DNA from: Paracoccus alcaliphilus
GTDB taxonomy: Bacteria; Pseudomonadota; Alphaproteobacteria; Rhodobacterales; Rhodobacteraceae
Direction of reading: 5' to 3'
DNA: 64,000 nucleotides
NCBI RefSeq assembly: GCF_028553725.1
Contig: NZ_CP067124.1
Span: 1,250,001-1,314,000 of the forward strand
Below are positions 29,422-37,739 of this stretch, in pieces. Under the pieces are notes generated by a model. The model was not told the origin of the DNA. It was given only the letters and a program-made list of their open reading frames with translations, and ran no database searches. The first letter of the stretch is position 1. Each line of letters begins with the position of its first letter. The position numbers and the translations under genes were made by a program.

Positions 29422-31854
29422 TCACCCTGTGCTTGCGGGTTCGGGGGCGGGACCGGCCAGAACGAAGCCCTGACCGGGCGGCGGCGTGTCGGTGCCCATG
29501 ACCGTGACGGTCAGGCGGCCGCGTTCGGGATGCGCCTCGTCGCCTGCGAATTGCGCGATCTCGGTCGGGCCCAGTTCGATCACCTGCGCGACCTGCGCCG
29601 TGCCCGCATGGTGCAGGGGACGGAAGGTGGCGGCCTTGACCGCGCCGACGCCCCGGGCGCGGGCCGCCGCCGCCAGCAGGTCGGGCAGGCGGATGCTGTC
29701 GCCAAAACCCCGGCGCGAGGGGTGGAAGAAGCCGGGCCGGGCGGCGCTGCCCGGCGCCAGCGCATCGCGCAGATTGCGGCGGATCGCGGCGGCCCCGGCG
29801 CTGCCGCGCGGACAGACGATCAGATGCAGGTCCAGCGCGACATAATCCGGCGCGCCCAGCACATGCTCTCGCCCCGCCATGCGCAGCACATCGAGGCGGG
29901 CATGGACCGCCGCCGCCGTCGCCCCGTCCAGCCGGTCACCCTCGTCCGGGGCGCACAGGACCATGATCGTGTTGAACACCCCGCCCAGAGGCTTGGCGGC
30001 GGCGCGGGCGATGCCGGGCACATCCTCGGCGGCGCGGGCATAGTCGTCGGCGGTGACGCAGCGCGCGCGGGCGGGGTTGCGGATCGATTCCGGGATGAGA
30101 TCGCGGGCCACAGCGGTCGAGACCCGCGCCCGTCCCCCCGTCGCGGGCAGCAGGTTGGTTGCGGCAACCGGCGCCAGCGCCGCGAAATCCGCCGCCGCCC
30201 CGGCATCGTGGCCACCCGGCGCGCGCGCGCCCGTCAGGGCGAAGGCGCCAAGGTTGCCCGCCTCGGCATCGCCTTGCCGCCAGTCCAGCCGGATGCGCTG
30301 ATGCGCGGGCTGGTTGGCCAGCGCCCGCGCCCCGGTTCCCGGCGGCAGCGGCACCGCCCGGCCACGGTTGCCATCGCCGAAGGTCAGCCAGACCGAGCCG
30401 TCCTCTTCGGTGTCGGTGGTGAAGTGACGGTCGAACCCGGCCGAGTTCATCAGCGTCGGCTGCCATTGCCATTCCTCGGCCCCGATATGCAGCCGGACCG
30501 AGGGGCGGCCATCCGCATCCGTCAGCACCTGCGCCTGCGGCGTGCGCAGCGCGCGGATCATGGGCTGGCCGGTCACAAGATCGGTGGCTGTGACCAGATC
30601 CTGACGGCTGGCGCCCAGACCCATGGCCGCGCCTTCCTCGTTGGCGGCGCTGACGGGGGTGCCGTGGATCGCCTCGACAAGGTTCGCGGTAATCAGCAAC
30701 GGTGCGCCATCGGGATCGGACCAGGGCCGGAAGGGGGCGGGCAGGGGCGCGGCCAGCTCCAGCCGCGTCAGTTCCTGCGACAGCATATGGGCCGGGTCCG
30801 AGGGGTCGGCCACCCATCCCGGCTGGCTGATTTCCGACAGGGCCGCGATCCGGGTCACATGGGCCGTGCGCCCCTGCACCAGCGCGATGCGCCGACCTGG
30901 CAGCAGATGCGCGCCCCAGCCCCACAGCAGCAGATCGCGCGTGCCTGCGGGCAGGATCGCGTCGGGTGCGCCGGGCCATGCCGCCAGCCGCAACTGCCCC
31001 CGGTCGCCGTCGCGCTGCAAGCCCGCATTCCACGCGGCGTCCAGCATGGCGGGGGCGGTGCTGGTGAAGGTGGCGGTGATCCGGCCCATGCCCTCTTCGC
31101 GCACGAATCGGGTGCCTGCGGGCAGGAAACCGGCGCGGCCCGGTGGCAGGTCCACCGCGACGATGGCAAGGGCCGATCCGCCCTCGTCCAGCGACAGGCC
31201 AAGCGCCGCGGCATGGCGGGCCAGCGACAGCCTTTCGCGGGCGGTGTCGATAAAGGCCTCTTGCGCGACGCGGTCCTGATGCAACGACAACATCTCGGCA
31301 TGATGGGCCAGCAACTCGATCAGCATGGCCTCGGTCGAGGCGGGGTTGCCGCCTGCCCAGTTCGGATCGGTGGCGGCGGCCCAGTTCTGCATCACGGCAA
31401 GGAAACCGGCGAAGTCCTTGGTGGCAAGGTCGATGGCGGGTTGCGGCCCGGCGGGCGGCGGCGGCGGGTCGGGTTCGCGGCAATCGCCCGCCGGACAGGC
31501 GACGAAAAAGTCGAAACCGGCCTCGGCAAAGAACGGGTCCAGCGGGTCGTCGCCCCCCGACAGCAGCCGCACGCGGGTCTGGCCGCGCGGACCCTGTGCG
31601 GCAAAGCGCAGGGTGATCTCGGCATCATCGTCCGATATGGGCATCACATCGGTTTCCAGCGGCAAGCCATCGGGCGCGGTGACGGCGATATCGTCGGGCA
31701 GGATGCCGGATGCGGGTATCGCCAGCCGCACCGTCAGCGCCACGACAAAGCCCGGCGGCGGCGGCTCCGTGAATCCCAGCGCGACGATGCCCTGCCAGCC
31801 CGGGCCGATCTCGGCATCGCCCCATTGCAGCCCGAATGCGCCCGGATCGGTCAT
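29422..31854 (-). CDS. large baseplate wedge protein (gpJ-like, Afp11-type)
   Basis: An 810-residue protein. A 190-residue N-terminal beta-rich region with Pro-rich linkers is followed by the baseplate J-like hallmark block: WAAATDPNWAGGNPASTEAM, LIELLAHHAEMLSLHQDRVA, EAFIDTARERLSLARHAAAL. Later RCVTADDYARAAEDVPGIAR and SVDVLRMAGREHVLG-type segments match the C-terminal part of the family. Its start overlaps the gp25 stop (ATGA). It forms the wedge that holds the hub and triggers sheath contraction. Confidence 0.87.
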   Translation of the reverse strand: MTDPGAFGLQWGDAEIGPGWQGIVALGFTEPPPPGFVVALTVRLAIPASGILPDDIAVTAPDGLPLETDVMPISDDDAEITLRFAAQGPRGQTRVRLLSGGDDPLDPFFAEAGFDFFVACPAGDCREPDPPPPPAGPQPAIDLATKDFAGFLAVMQNWAAATDPNWAGGNPASTEAMLIELLAHHAEMLSLHQDRVAQEAFIDTARERLSLARHAAALGLSLDEGGSALAIVAVDLPPGRAGFLPAGTRFVREEGMGRITATFTSTAPAMLDAAWNAGLQRDGDRGQLRLAAWPGAPDAILPAGTRDLLLWGWGAHLLPGRRIALVQGRTAHVTRIAALSEISQPGWVADPSDPAHMLSQELTRLELAAPLPAPFRPWSDPDGAPLLITANLVEAIHGTPVSAANEEGAAMGLGASRQDLVTATDLVTGQPMIRALRTPQAQVLTDADGRPSVRLHIGAEEWQWQPTLMNSAGFDRHFTTDTEEDGSVWLTFGDGNRGRAVPLPPGTGARALANQPAHQRIRLDWRQGDAEAGNLGAFALTGARAPGGHDAGAAADFAALAPVAATNLLPATGGRARVSTAVARDLIPESIRNPARARCVTADDYARAAEDVPGIARAAAKPLGGVFNTIMVLCAPDEGDRLDGATAAAVHARLDVLRMAGREHVLGAPDYVALDLHLIVCPRGSAGAAAIRRNLRDALAPGSAARPGFFHPSRRGFGDSIRLPDLLAAAARARGVGAVKAATFRPLHHAGTAQVAQVIELGPTEIAQFAGDEAHPERGRLTVTVMGTDTPPPGQGFVLAGPAPEPASTG

Positions 31855-32243
31855 AGCACCACCTCCAGCCGGTGCGGGCTGCGGTCGGCATGCAGCGCAT
31901 AGTCGATGGCGACGAGGATTGTCCCCTCGCCGCCTTCTTCGACCGTCAGATCCTCCAGCGTGACCTCGCCCGCGAAGACCGCATCGAGGCTTTCGCGGAT
32001 GCGGTATTCGATGGCCGACAGCGCCAGAGGAGAGATGTTCTGGAGCACCTGCGCATCCAGCCCGGCGCCGAAACGCGGGCGCATCACACGCTCGGCCGGG
32101 CGGGTGAACAGCACGGCCATGATGCGGTCGCGGATATGGATATGGGGGTCCGGGGTTTCGGCCAGCCCCTCGCGGCGCAGCCTTGTGCCGGCGCGGACCA
32201 GCGACGGGCCAAGGGCGAAGGGATCGGCGATATGTCGGGGCAT
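31851..32243 (-). CDS. gp25-like baseplate wedge protein (Afp9-type)
   Basis: A 130-residue protein with the GPW/gp25 lysozyme-like fold signature: HIHIRDRIMAVLFTRPAERV, MRPRFGAGLDAQVL, SALSAIEYRIRESL, and a final short beta stretch. GGAGACG precedes the start. It clamps the wedge to the first sheath ring and is among the most conserved parts of contractile systems. It overlaps the next gpJ-like gene by four bases. Confidence 0.92.
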   Translation of the reverse strand: MPRHIADPFALGPSLVRAGTRLRREGLAETPDPHIHIRDRIMAVLFTRPAERVMRPRFGAGLDAQVLQNISPLALSAIEYRIRESLDAVFAGEVTLEDLTVEEGGEGTILVAIDYALHADRSPHRLEVVL

Positions 32244-32255
32244 CTGCGTCTCCTT

Positions 32256-32732
32256 TCAGGTCACGGGCGCGGGGGACATGGGCGGCGGAAAGGTCACGAT
32301 GGCCGACATGGCCTGCGCCTGCAGCGCCGCCGCGATCTGATCCGCACGCGAGGATTGCGCCGCGTCGAGGTCGGCCAGCGCCGCCGTGATCGCTGCCCCT
32401 GCGGCTGCGGTGGCGACCGGCGGTGCCGCCACGCCGGGGCCGAAGGACTGCCCGGCGACATAGGCCATGAAGGACAGCGCGATCCCCTGACCGGCCCCCG
32501 CCGCCGATCCGGCCTGAAGGACCGGGATCAGCTGCCCCTGCAACTGGCTTTTACGCGCCGATGCAGTGGAACAGGGAATGCCCGCCGCCATCGCCATGCC
32601 GAACCAGTCGGCAATCGCCCCCGCCAGCGCATCCGCCGAGGCCGGGGCGTCGTCCTTGAATTCGCCGTCCTCGTCGCGGGGCAACCATTGCGACTGAAGC
32701 GATTGCGAAAGCGTGGCAGAGACCAGCGGCAT
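32256..32732 (-). CDS. unknown eCIS protein between spike and gp25 (158 aa)
   Basis: A 158-residue protein, three bases after the spike gene and 12 before gp25, so clearly in the operon. It is helical and Ala-rich: SLQSQWLPRDEDGEFKDDAP, DALAGAIADWFGMAMAAGIP, LQGQLIPVLQAGSAAGAGQG, and an Ala-rich repeat (VATAAAGAAITAALADLDA), ending in Pro-rich sequence. PAAR tip genes often occupy this position, but it has no PAAR pattern of paired His/Cys turns. I do not recognise its family. It could be a tail-completion or baseplate accessory protein. Confidence 0.7.
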   Translation of the reverse strand: MPLVSATLSQSLQSQWLPRDEDGEFKDDAPASADALAGAIADWFGMAMAAGIPCSTASARKSQLQGQLIPVLQAGSAAGAGQGIALSFMAYVAGQSFGPGVAAPPVATAAAGAAITAALADLDAAQSSRADQIAAALQAQAMSAIVTFPPPMSPAPVT

Positions 32733-32735
32733 GAC

Positions 32736-33476
32736 CTATTCCGTTGTTGAAACCTTGCTGAGATGGCTGGAACTCATCGGCTGGGCGGGCGGACCCGAGG
32801 GGCCGACGCCGGTGGGATGGGTGTGGCTGTTGAAGAACTCCATGAACGTGTCGCCAAGGATCACCGATTCCGAAGCATTGCCGCCCAGTCTGATCTTGTC
32901 GGCGGTGATCGTGACTTCGCCCTGACCCGAGATGCGGATCTCTGCCCCCGAGGCTTCGGCGATGACGATCAGCCCGCCATCGTCGTCAAGGCTGATGACA
33001 TGGCCCGCCTTGCTGCGCAGGATCACAAGGCCGGGCGCGGCAGGGCCGTCGGGGCCTTCGGGCGCTTCGGTGCCGGTGGCAGTGCCCAGATCGTCCTGCC
33101 CGCCGGTGCTGTCGGGCGCGCCCCAGAAGGTTCCGGCCCAGATCGGGCGCATCGGATCACCGGCCTCGAACTCGATCCAGACGGTGTCGCCGATCTCGGG
33201 CAGGGCGAAAAACCCGCGGTTATGGCCGCCGCCCCAGGGCAGGCAGGGCAGCGCCCAGCCGCAATCTTCGTCCTCGCCAAAGACTTCGGGGACGCGGGCG
33301 CGGATGCGGCAGATCTGTCTGGGGTCGTCGCGATCGGTGACGATGCCCGCATATTTGCCATAAAAGGCGGGGCGGTCCGCCTCGCCCAGCAGCGCGGCCA
33401 GCGCGCGCAGCAGATCGGGGCTCAGCCCCTCTGCCGCCAGCATCCGTCCGAAATCCACCCGTGATGTGCTGGTCAT
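32736..33476 (-). CDS. gpV/gp5-like central spike protein
   Basis: A 246-residue protein. Residues about 35-125 form the OB-fold of baseplate protein V (YGKYAGIVTDRDDPRQICRI; GWALPCLPWGGGHNRGFFAL; PEIGDTVWIEFEAGDP; PIWAGTFWG). Then come a short beta-helix-like stem (GHVISLDDDGGLIVIAEA; ISGQGEVTITADKIRLGG) and a His-containing end, FNSHTHPTGVGPSGPPA. It is the membrane-piercing spike below the tube. The start overlaps the hub stop (ATGA). The His-Thr-His tip could bind a metal, which may matter because no separate PAAR protein is seen. Confidence 0.9.
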   Translation of the reverse strand: MTSTSRVDFGRMLAAEGLSPDLLRALAALLGEADRPAFYGKYAGIVTDRDDPRQICRIRARVPEVFGEDEDCGWALPCLPWGGGHNRGFFALPEIGDTVWIEFEAGDPMRPIWAGTFWGAPDSTGGQDDLGTATGTEAPEGPDGPAAPGLVILRSKAGHVISLDDDGGLIVIAEASGAEIRISGQGEVTITADKIRLGGNASESVILGDTFMEFFNSHTHPTGVGPSGPPAQPMSSSHLSKVSTTE

Positions 33477-34618
33477 GCCGGGGGCTCCTCTTCCGCCGAT
33501 TGGCCGAAACTTTCGCCGCCGCGCCGGCCCATCGCGTTCGACAGGGCCGAGAACCGCTGAACCAATGTGCCGCCGGTCATCTCGGTCGTGACCTCGCGGA
33601 TGTAGTAGGTGCCGCTCAGCCGGTCGCCGACGCCCTTGATCAGCGCGGTGCGATGTGCCCGCAGCAACCCGCGATAGCGCGCCGGGTCCAGTTGCCCGCG
33701 CGCCTCGATGGCCAGATGATCCTCGGCCCCGCGCCCGCCTGCATGGGCGCCCATCGCCGCATCGCGGGGCAATGCGCCACGCTGGAACCGCACCGAGCCG
33801 GTGGCGCCCGCGCGCATCAGCCCCTGCGCGGCCTCGGCGGTAAAGAGATCCTGCCCCAGCACCTCGTCCTGCGTATCGCCGCCCGCGCGGACCATGCGCT
33901 TGGACACCGCGTCGATGCCGTGGGCCAGCCGCTTTTCAGGGCGGTCGAGGCTGGCGGCAAAGTCGATCCAGTCCAGATTGGCATTTTCGCGCAATATGGT
34001 CAGATCGGCCTGCGGTTCTGCGCCCAGTTCGCGCGGGTGGAAATGGCAGACAGGCTCGCCCGACGCGGGATCGGGTTCCAGATAGGTGACGAAACCGTTC
34101 CGCGCCGCCAGATGACGCAGAAAGGACCAGTCGTCGGCGCGCTGGATCAGCAGCATGTCATCGGCGGCCAGTTTCGCATCGGTGTCCTGCGCCTCGACCG
34201 TCAGGCCATAGCGCCCGGCGATTTCGCGCGCGGCATCGGAATCACCGGCATCGGGATAGCTGGCGACGCGCTCTTGCGCCGCCATCAGCAGGGTGGCGTC
34301 CCGGGCCAGAACCTCCAGCCATGAATTCGCCTCGGGTTCCTCGAAATGTGGGCGCAGATGCGAGAGATAGCCGGAAAACACCACCTGATCCGCCCCGCCC
34401 GGCGCGGCCAGTGTCAGGCGGATTTCCGCGCCCGGCTCGAACGGGCTGTCATCGAGGATGTCATAGGTTCCGTCCGCCCCCTGCCGCAGCCCGATACGCA
34501 GCGCAAGGCGGGCGGGCTGATTGTCGGCCTCGGTCAGTTCCAGCGTGGCAAGACGGCCCAGCAGCGCCCCCGAAAGCCGGGTTCCGTCGATGTCGATGGA
34601 AAAGCGCGGCGTGGCCAT
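33473..34618 (-). CDS. Pvc8/VgrG-like baseplate hub protein (late control D family)
   Basis: A 381-residue protein with the gp27-like hub fold: MATPRFSIDIDGTRLSG, LATLELTEADNQPARLALRI, FSGYLSHLRPHFEEPE, LEVLARDATLLM, a LLIQRADDWSFLRHLAARNG helix, and a C-terminal YYIREVTTEMTGGTLVQRFS-type closing block. It makes the trimeric adaptor between tube and spike. It lies seven bases after the LysM gene and overlaps the spike gene by four bases. The usual VgrG gp5 domain is absent here because the spike is a separate gene. Confidence 0.9.
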   Translation of the reverse strand: MATPRFSIDIDGTRLSGALLGRLATLELTEADNQPARLALRIGLRQGADGTYDILDDSPFEPGAEIRLTLAAPGGADQVVFSGYLSHLRPHFEEPEANSWLEVLARDATLLMAAQERVASYPDAGDSDAAREIAGRYGLTVEAQDTDAKLAADDMLLIQRADDWSFLRHLAARNGFVTYLEPDPASGEPVCHFHPRELGAEPQADLTILRENANLDWIDFAASLDRPEKRLAHGIDAVSKRMVRAGGDTQDEVLGQDLFTAEAAQGLMRAGATGSVRFQRGALPRDAAMGAHAGGRGAEDHLAIEARGQLDPARYRGLLRAHRTALIKGVGDRLSGTYYIREVTTEMTGGTLVQRFSALSNAMGRRGGESFGQSAEEEPPA

Positions 34619-34625
34619 GACACCC

Positions 34626-34904
34626 TCACTTGTCCGGCGGGATCTGCACCGGCGCGCCGGGCATCACCGCATCGAAGGGGTCCAACGCCTGCGCCGCATC
34701 GGCGATGCGCCACAGCCTGGCCGGGTCGCGATAGTAGCGCGCGGCCAGCGTATCCAGCCGGTCGGTATCTGTGGCCCGGGTGGCAAAGACCGCCGCGCGG
34801 GCAGGGCGCGGGGTCAGGCCGATCAGTTCGACCGGCGAGCCATCGACCCGCACCCACGGCACGCGCTGGGACGTCGCGTAACGGCTTTTCTTGTCGATGC
34901 CCAT
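34626..34904 (-). CDS. LysM-domain baseplate protein
   Basis: A 92-residue protein starting 34904 after a strong GGAGG site. The C-terminal half is a LysM unit: DTDRLDTLAARYYRDPARLW, then IADAAQALDPFDAVMPGAPV, and QIPPDK. In related systems this LysM protein is a baseplate/hub element like T4 gp53 or the C-terminal part of Afp7. It probably acts inside the structure and need not bind peptidoglycan. Confidence 0.88.
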   Translation of the reverse strand: MGIDKKSRYATSQRVPWVRVDGSPVELIGLTPRPARAAVFATRATDTDRLDTLAARYYRDPARLWRIADAAQALDPFDAVMPGAPVQIPPDK

Positions 34905-34912
34905 CGGTCCTC

Positions 34913-35593
34913 CTATTGCGGCAGGTTGATGTTGGTGCCCTGATCGGCGGTCGTATCCAGATAGAGCCGCGCCATCTTGCGGCGGTTCGCGGCGGTGAAA
35001 TTCAGCGAGGATTGCACACGGGTATTGTCGCGGGCCTCGGCCTCTCCCAGCACCTCCAACCCGACCTCGATTTCGGCGCGGACAGGATAGAGCTTGCCGT
35101 TGAAAAATGTTTCCGAAATTGCCATGCCGGTGATCTTGACCGGCACCACGCGCCGTTCGCCCCAGATGAACAGCACGATCGGGCGGCGGCCGCGTGCGCG
35201 CACCGGTTCGGTTCCGTCCGAGGGGGCCTCGGCCTCGCTTTCGACGGGATAGAGCAACTCCTCCAGCGCCGAGATTTCCGGCATGACGCCGAATTCCACC
35301 GGCAGCGAGGAATTCGCCTCGACCCGGTCGGCCAGATCGAAACGCAGCATGACCGACAGGCTTTCCTTCAGTGTGCCGGACGAGGAATCCGCGCCCTGTT
35401 CGCCGCTGCTGCCGCCCGATCCCTGTGCGCCGGGTTCGGCCCCGCCTTCGCCGCCCTGCGCCTGTTCCAGCTGCAATTGCCGGGTCAGCGATTCCGGGTT
35501 GAAACGGAAGGGGATGAAGCTGGACATGGTGGCGGTGTCGTCGGGGTTATAGACGGCGAATGCGCCCTGGGTGAAGTTGATCGCGTCGCTCAT
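34913..35593 (-). CDS. tube initiator protein (Afp7/Pvc7 CIS-tube type)
   Basis: A 226-residue protein. The N-terminal mark FIPFRFNPESLTRQLQLEQ is diagnostic of contractile injection tube proteins. A Gly/Ser/Glu-rich loop (GGEGGAEPGAQGSGGSSGEQ) follows, then a beta-rich core (LKESLSVMLRFDLADRV; FIWGERRVVPVKITGMAISE; LYPVRAEIEVGLEVL). The start 35593 overlaps the upstream stop (ATGA). It sits between hub and tube and starts tube polymerisation. Confidence 0.9.
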   Translation of the reverse strand: MSDAINFTQGAFAVYNPDDTATMSSFIPFRFNPESLTRQLQLEQAQGGEGGAEPGAQGSGGSSGEQGADSSSGTLKESLSVMLRFDLADRVEANSSLPVEFGVMPEISALEELLYPVESEAEAPSDGTEPVRARGRRPIVLFIWGERRVVPVKITGMAISETFFNGKLYPVRAEIEVGLEVLGEAEARDNTRVQSSLNFTAANRRKMARLYLDTTADQGTNINLPQ

Positions 35594-35862
35594 CGGGCGG
35601 CCTCCCATCCGGCGCGGATCGCGGTTTCCAGCCGCGCGGCCAGCAGAGCCTCGGCGCCGGGCGCCAGCAAGTCGCGGGCCGGGCCCAGATCCAGCCGCAG
35701 ATCGCCCAGGGCTTCGTTGCCCGCAGGCAGTCCGGCCAGTCGCCGCGCGGCGCGGGCAAGGGCCTGTTCGATCACCGCGCGCAGCCGGGTGGCATCCTCG
35801 GGGTTGGCGCCTTCCATGGCGATCTCATCAATGTCGATGACCAGATCCGCGGCGGTGTTCAT
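35590..35862 (-). CDS. small helical eCIS protein (90 aa)
   Basis: A 90-residue protein whose start overlaps the AAA ATPase stop by four bases and whose stop overlaps the tube-initiator start, so it is clearly translated as part of the operon. The sequence is mostly amphipathic helix: NTAADLVIDIDEIAMEGANP, DATRLRAVIEQALARAARRL, then a final helix ending RAGWEAAR. Small proteins of this size and position occur in related clusters; I do not know their role. A chaperone or assembly function is possible. Confidence 0.75.
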   Translation of the reverse strand: MNTAADLVIDIDEIAMEGANPEDATRLRAVIEQALARAARRLAGLPAGNEALGDLRLDLGPARDLLAPGAEALLAARLETAIRAGWEAAR

Positions 35863-37739
35863 TGCGCCTCCTCCAGCCAGCGGGCCAGCGGGCCAAGGTC
35901 TTCGGCCCCGCGCGGCAGCCCGGATTTTTCCAGTTCCCGCAGCACGGCGCGGGCAAGATGGCGCGGCCCCAGCCGGGCGCGTTCCGCCGCCGCCAGATGC
36001 GCCGCCGCGACGGCGGCATTGCGGATATTGCCGCCGGCAAAGCGGAACCGTTCGGCCAGCATGCCCACATCCAGCCCGTCCTCGCACCAGTCGGGCAGGG
36101 GCAGGTTGCGCTGCCACAGCAACTCGCGTTCAGCCCGTTGCGGCATCGGAAAATCGACGATGAACTGCATCCGCCGGGTAAAGGCGGGGTCCAGATTGGC
36201 CCGCAGATTCGTTGCCAACACGACGATGCCGCCGAAGGTTTCCAGCCTTTGCAGCAGGAAACCCACCTCGATATTGGCATAGCGGTCATGCGCATCCTTG
36301 ACCTCGGACCGTTTGCCGAAGATCGCGTCGGCCTCGTCAAAGAACAGGATGCCGTGACCTGCCTCGGCATCGTCGAAGATGCGTGACAGGTTCTTTTCGG
36401 TCTCGCCGATATATTTCGACACCACCTGCGACAGGTCGGTGCGATAAAGGTTCAGCCCCAGCGCATTGGCCAGACAGCGCGCGGCAAAGGTCTTGCCTCC
36501 GCCTGGCGGGCCGGAAAACAACAGGGTCAGCCCCTGCGATTCACCGGCATCCAGAGGCACGCCCATCTCGGTCCAGACCCGCGTGCGGGCAGAGCGCCAT
36601 GCGATCGCGTCGGCCAGCTGGCTGCGGATTTCCCGGCCCGCGACCAGATCGTCCAGCGTCACGTCCGAACGGACATTGGTCACGAACGGCCCCATGCGGC
36701 GGGCCCCTGCGGCGCGTATGGCGGCGGTAAAGCGTTCCGGGCCCGGCTGGCCGTCCGGGGCATCGCCCGCAAGGCTGCCAAGGATTTCGGCCTCTTGCCG
36801 GGCGGCGATCAGCTCGGCAAGCGTCAGCTGAAAGCGCGGGGCAAGCGCGTCGGCGGTGGCCGCGTCGATCCCGGCGGCGTCCCATGCGGCGCGGGCCTGA
36901 GAGGGCGTGAAGACAGGCGCATCGATGGCGCGCAGCTGCCCGGCGTCGAAACGGTCGGGGGCCAGCAGGATCAGCGCGCCCGGCCCCTGTCGCGCGGGGA
37001 TGCGGGGCGGGGCCTCCAGCGCGAACAGATCAAGGGCAAGGGGCGGACCGTCATCCTCGGGCACGGGCAGGGCTTCTGCTGGGCGCAGCGCGACCAGATC
37101 GAAGCCGCGCGCGGGGGTCAGCGCGGCAAGGTCCATCGCCAGTTGCAGCGCCATCCGGCGCGAAGGGCTGCGCAGCCAGATGATCCCGTCGGCGGCCAGA
37201 ATGTCGGCCGCCGCACGGGCGGGCTGGGCCATGACCGGGCGATGCGTGGCGGCGATGAGGTCGCCCTGCGCGCGGGGCTGGTGGCGGAAAGTGCGGGCCA
37301 GCCCCTCGGGCGTCAGCCGCAGCCCCCATTGCGCGGCGGGCAGGCAGGTGCCCGGCGGCGCGGCCAGTCCGATATGGCGGTTGTCGCCGGGTGCCGTCAG
37401 CGCCGCTGCCAGCGCCCGGTCATGCTCCACCCCCAGCCCCGCCGCCGCGATCCGCGCAAAGACCGCAGGCGTCGGCAGATGCAGCCCGGCATTATCGGCA
37501 AGGATCGAGAAGGCGGCGGCGGCCTCGGGGAAGCGTTCGGCGGCCAGCGCGGCGGCCTCGATCCAGCCGGTCAGCGGCAGCGGCCATTCAGCGGCCAGAG
37601 CGGCCAGAGGTTGCCAGTCAGCGGCGGGCCAGCTTTGGGCCTCATTGTCCTGAAGGTGATGGGCGACGGCCAGCAGCGCGGCCTCTCGCATCCATTCGGC
37701 GGGTCTGCCCCCGCCGGCGTGGGCGTTCATCACGGTCAT
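35859..37739 (-). CDS. AAA+ ATPase of the injection system (Afp15-type)
   Basis: A 626-residue protein. The N-terminal 370 residues are helical and variable; they may bind particle parts. The C-terminal AAA+ module has Walker A GPPGGGKT (Lys416), Walker B ILFFDEADAIFG, sensor 1 VVLATNLRANLDPAFTRR (including the arginine finger region) and a sensor 2 area (RFRFAGGNIRNAAVAAAHL). This ATPase is a hallmark of eCIS and absent from phage tails and type VI systems of the usual kind; it is thought to help assembly. Start 37739 overlaps the DUF4255 gene stop. A long upstream extension of the frame is an antisense shadow and is left out. Confidence 0.95.
   Translation of the reverse strand: MTVMNAHAGGGRPAEWMREAALLAVAHHLQDNEAQSWPAADWQPLAALAAEWPLPLTGWIEAAALAAERFPEAAAAFSILADNAGLHLPTPAVFARIAAAGLGVEHDRALAAALTAPGDNRHIGLAAPPGTCLPAAQWGLRLTPEGLARTFRHQPRAQGDLIAATHRPVMAQPARAAADILAADGIIWLRSPSRRMALQLAMDLAALTPARGFDLVALRPAEALPVPEDDGPPLALDLFALEAPPRIPARQGPGALILLAPDRFDAGQLRAIDAPVFTPSQARAAWDAAGIDAATADALAPRFQLTLAELIAARQEAEILGSLAGDAPDGQPGPERFTAAIRAAGARRMGPFVTNVRSDVTLDDLVAGREIRSQLADAIAWRSARTRVWTEMGVPLDAGESQGLTLLFSGPPGGGKTFAARCLANALGLNLYRTDLSQVVSKYIGETEKNLSRIFDDAEAGHGILFFDEADAIFGKRSEVKDAHDRYANIEVGFLLQRLETFGGIVVLATNLRANLDPAFTRRMQFIVDFPMPQRAERELLWQRNLPLPDWCEDGLDVGMLAERFRFAGGNIRNAAVAAAHLAAAERARLGPRHLARAVLRELEKSGLPRGAEDLGPLARWLEEAQ

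Noticed and set aside
32256..32732. PAAR tip protein
   Set aside because: The sequence lacks PAAR-type repeats and metal-binding residues; only its position suggested it.
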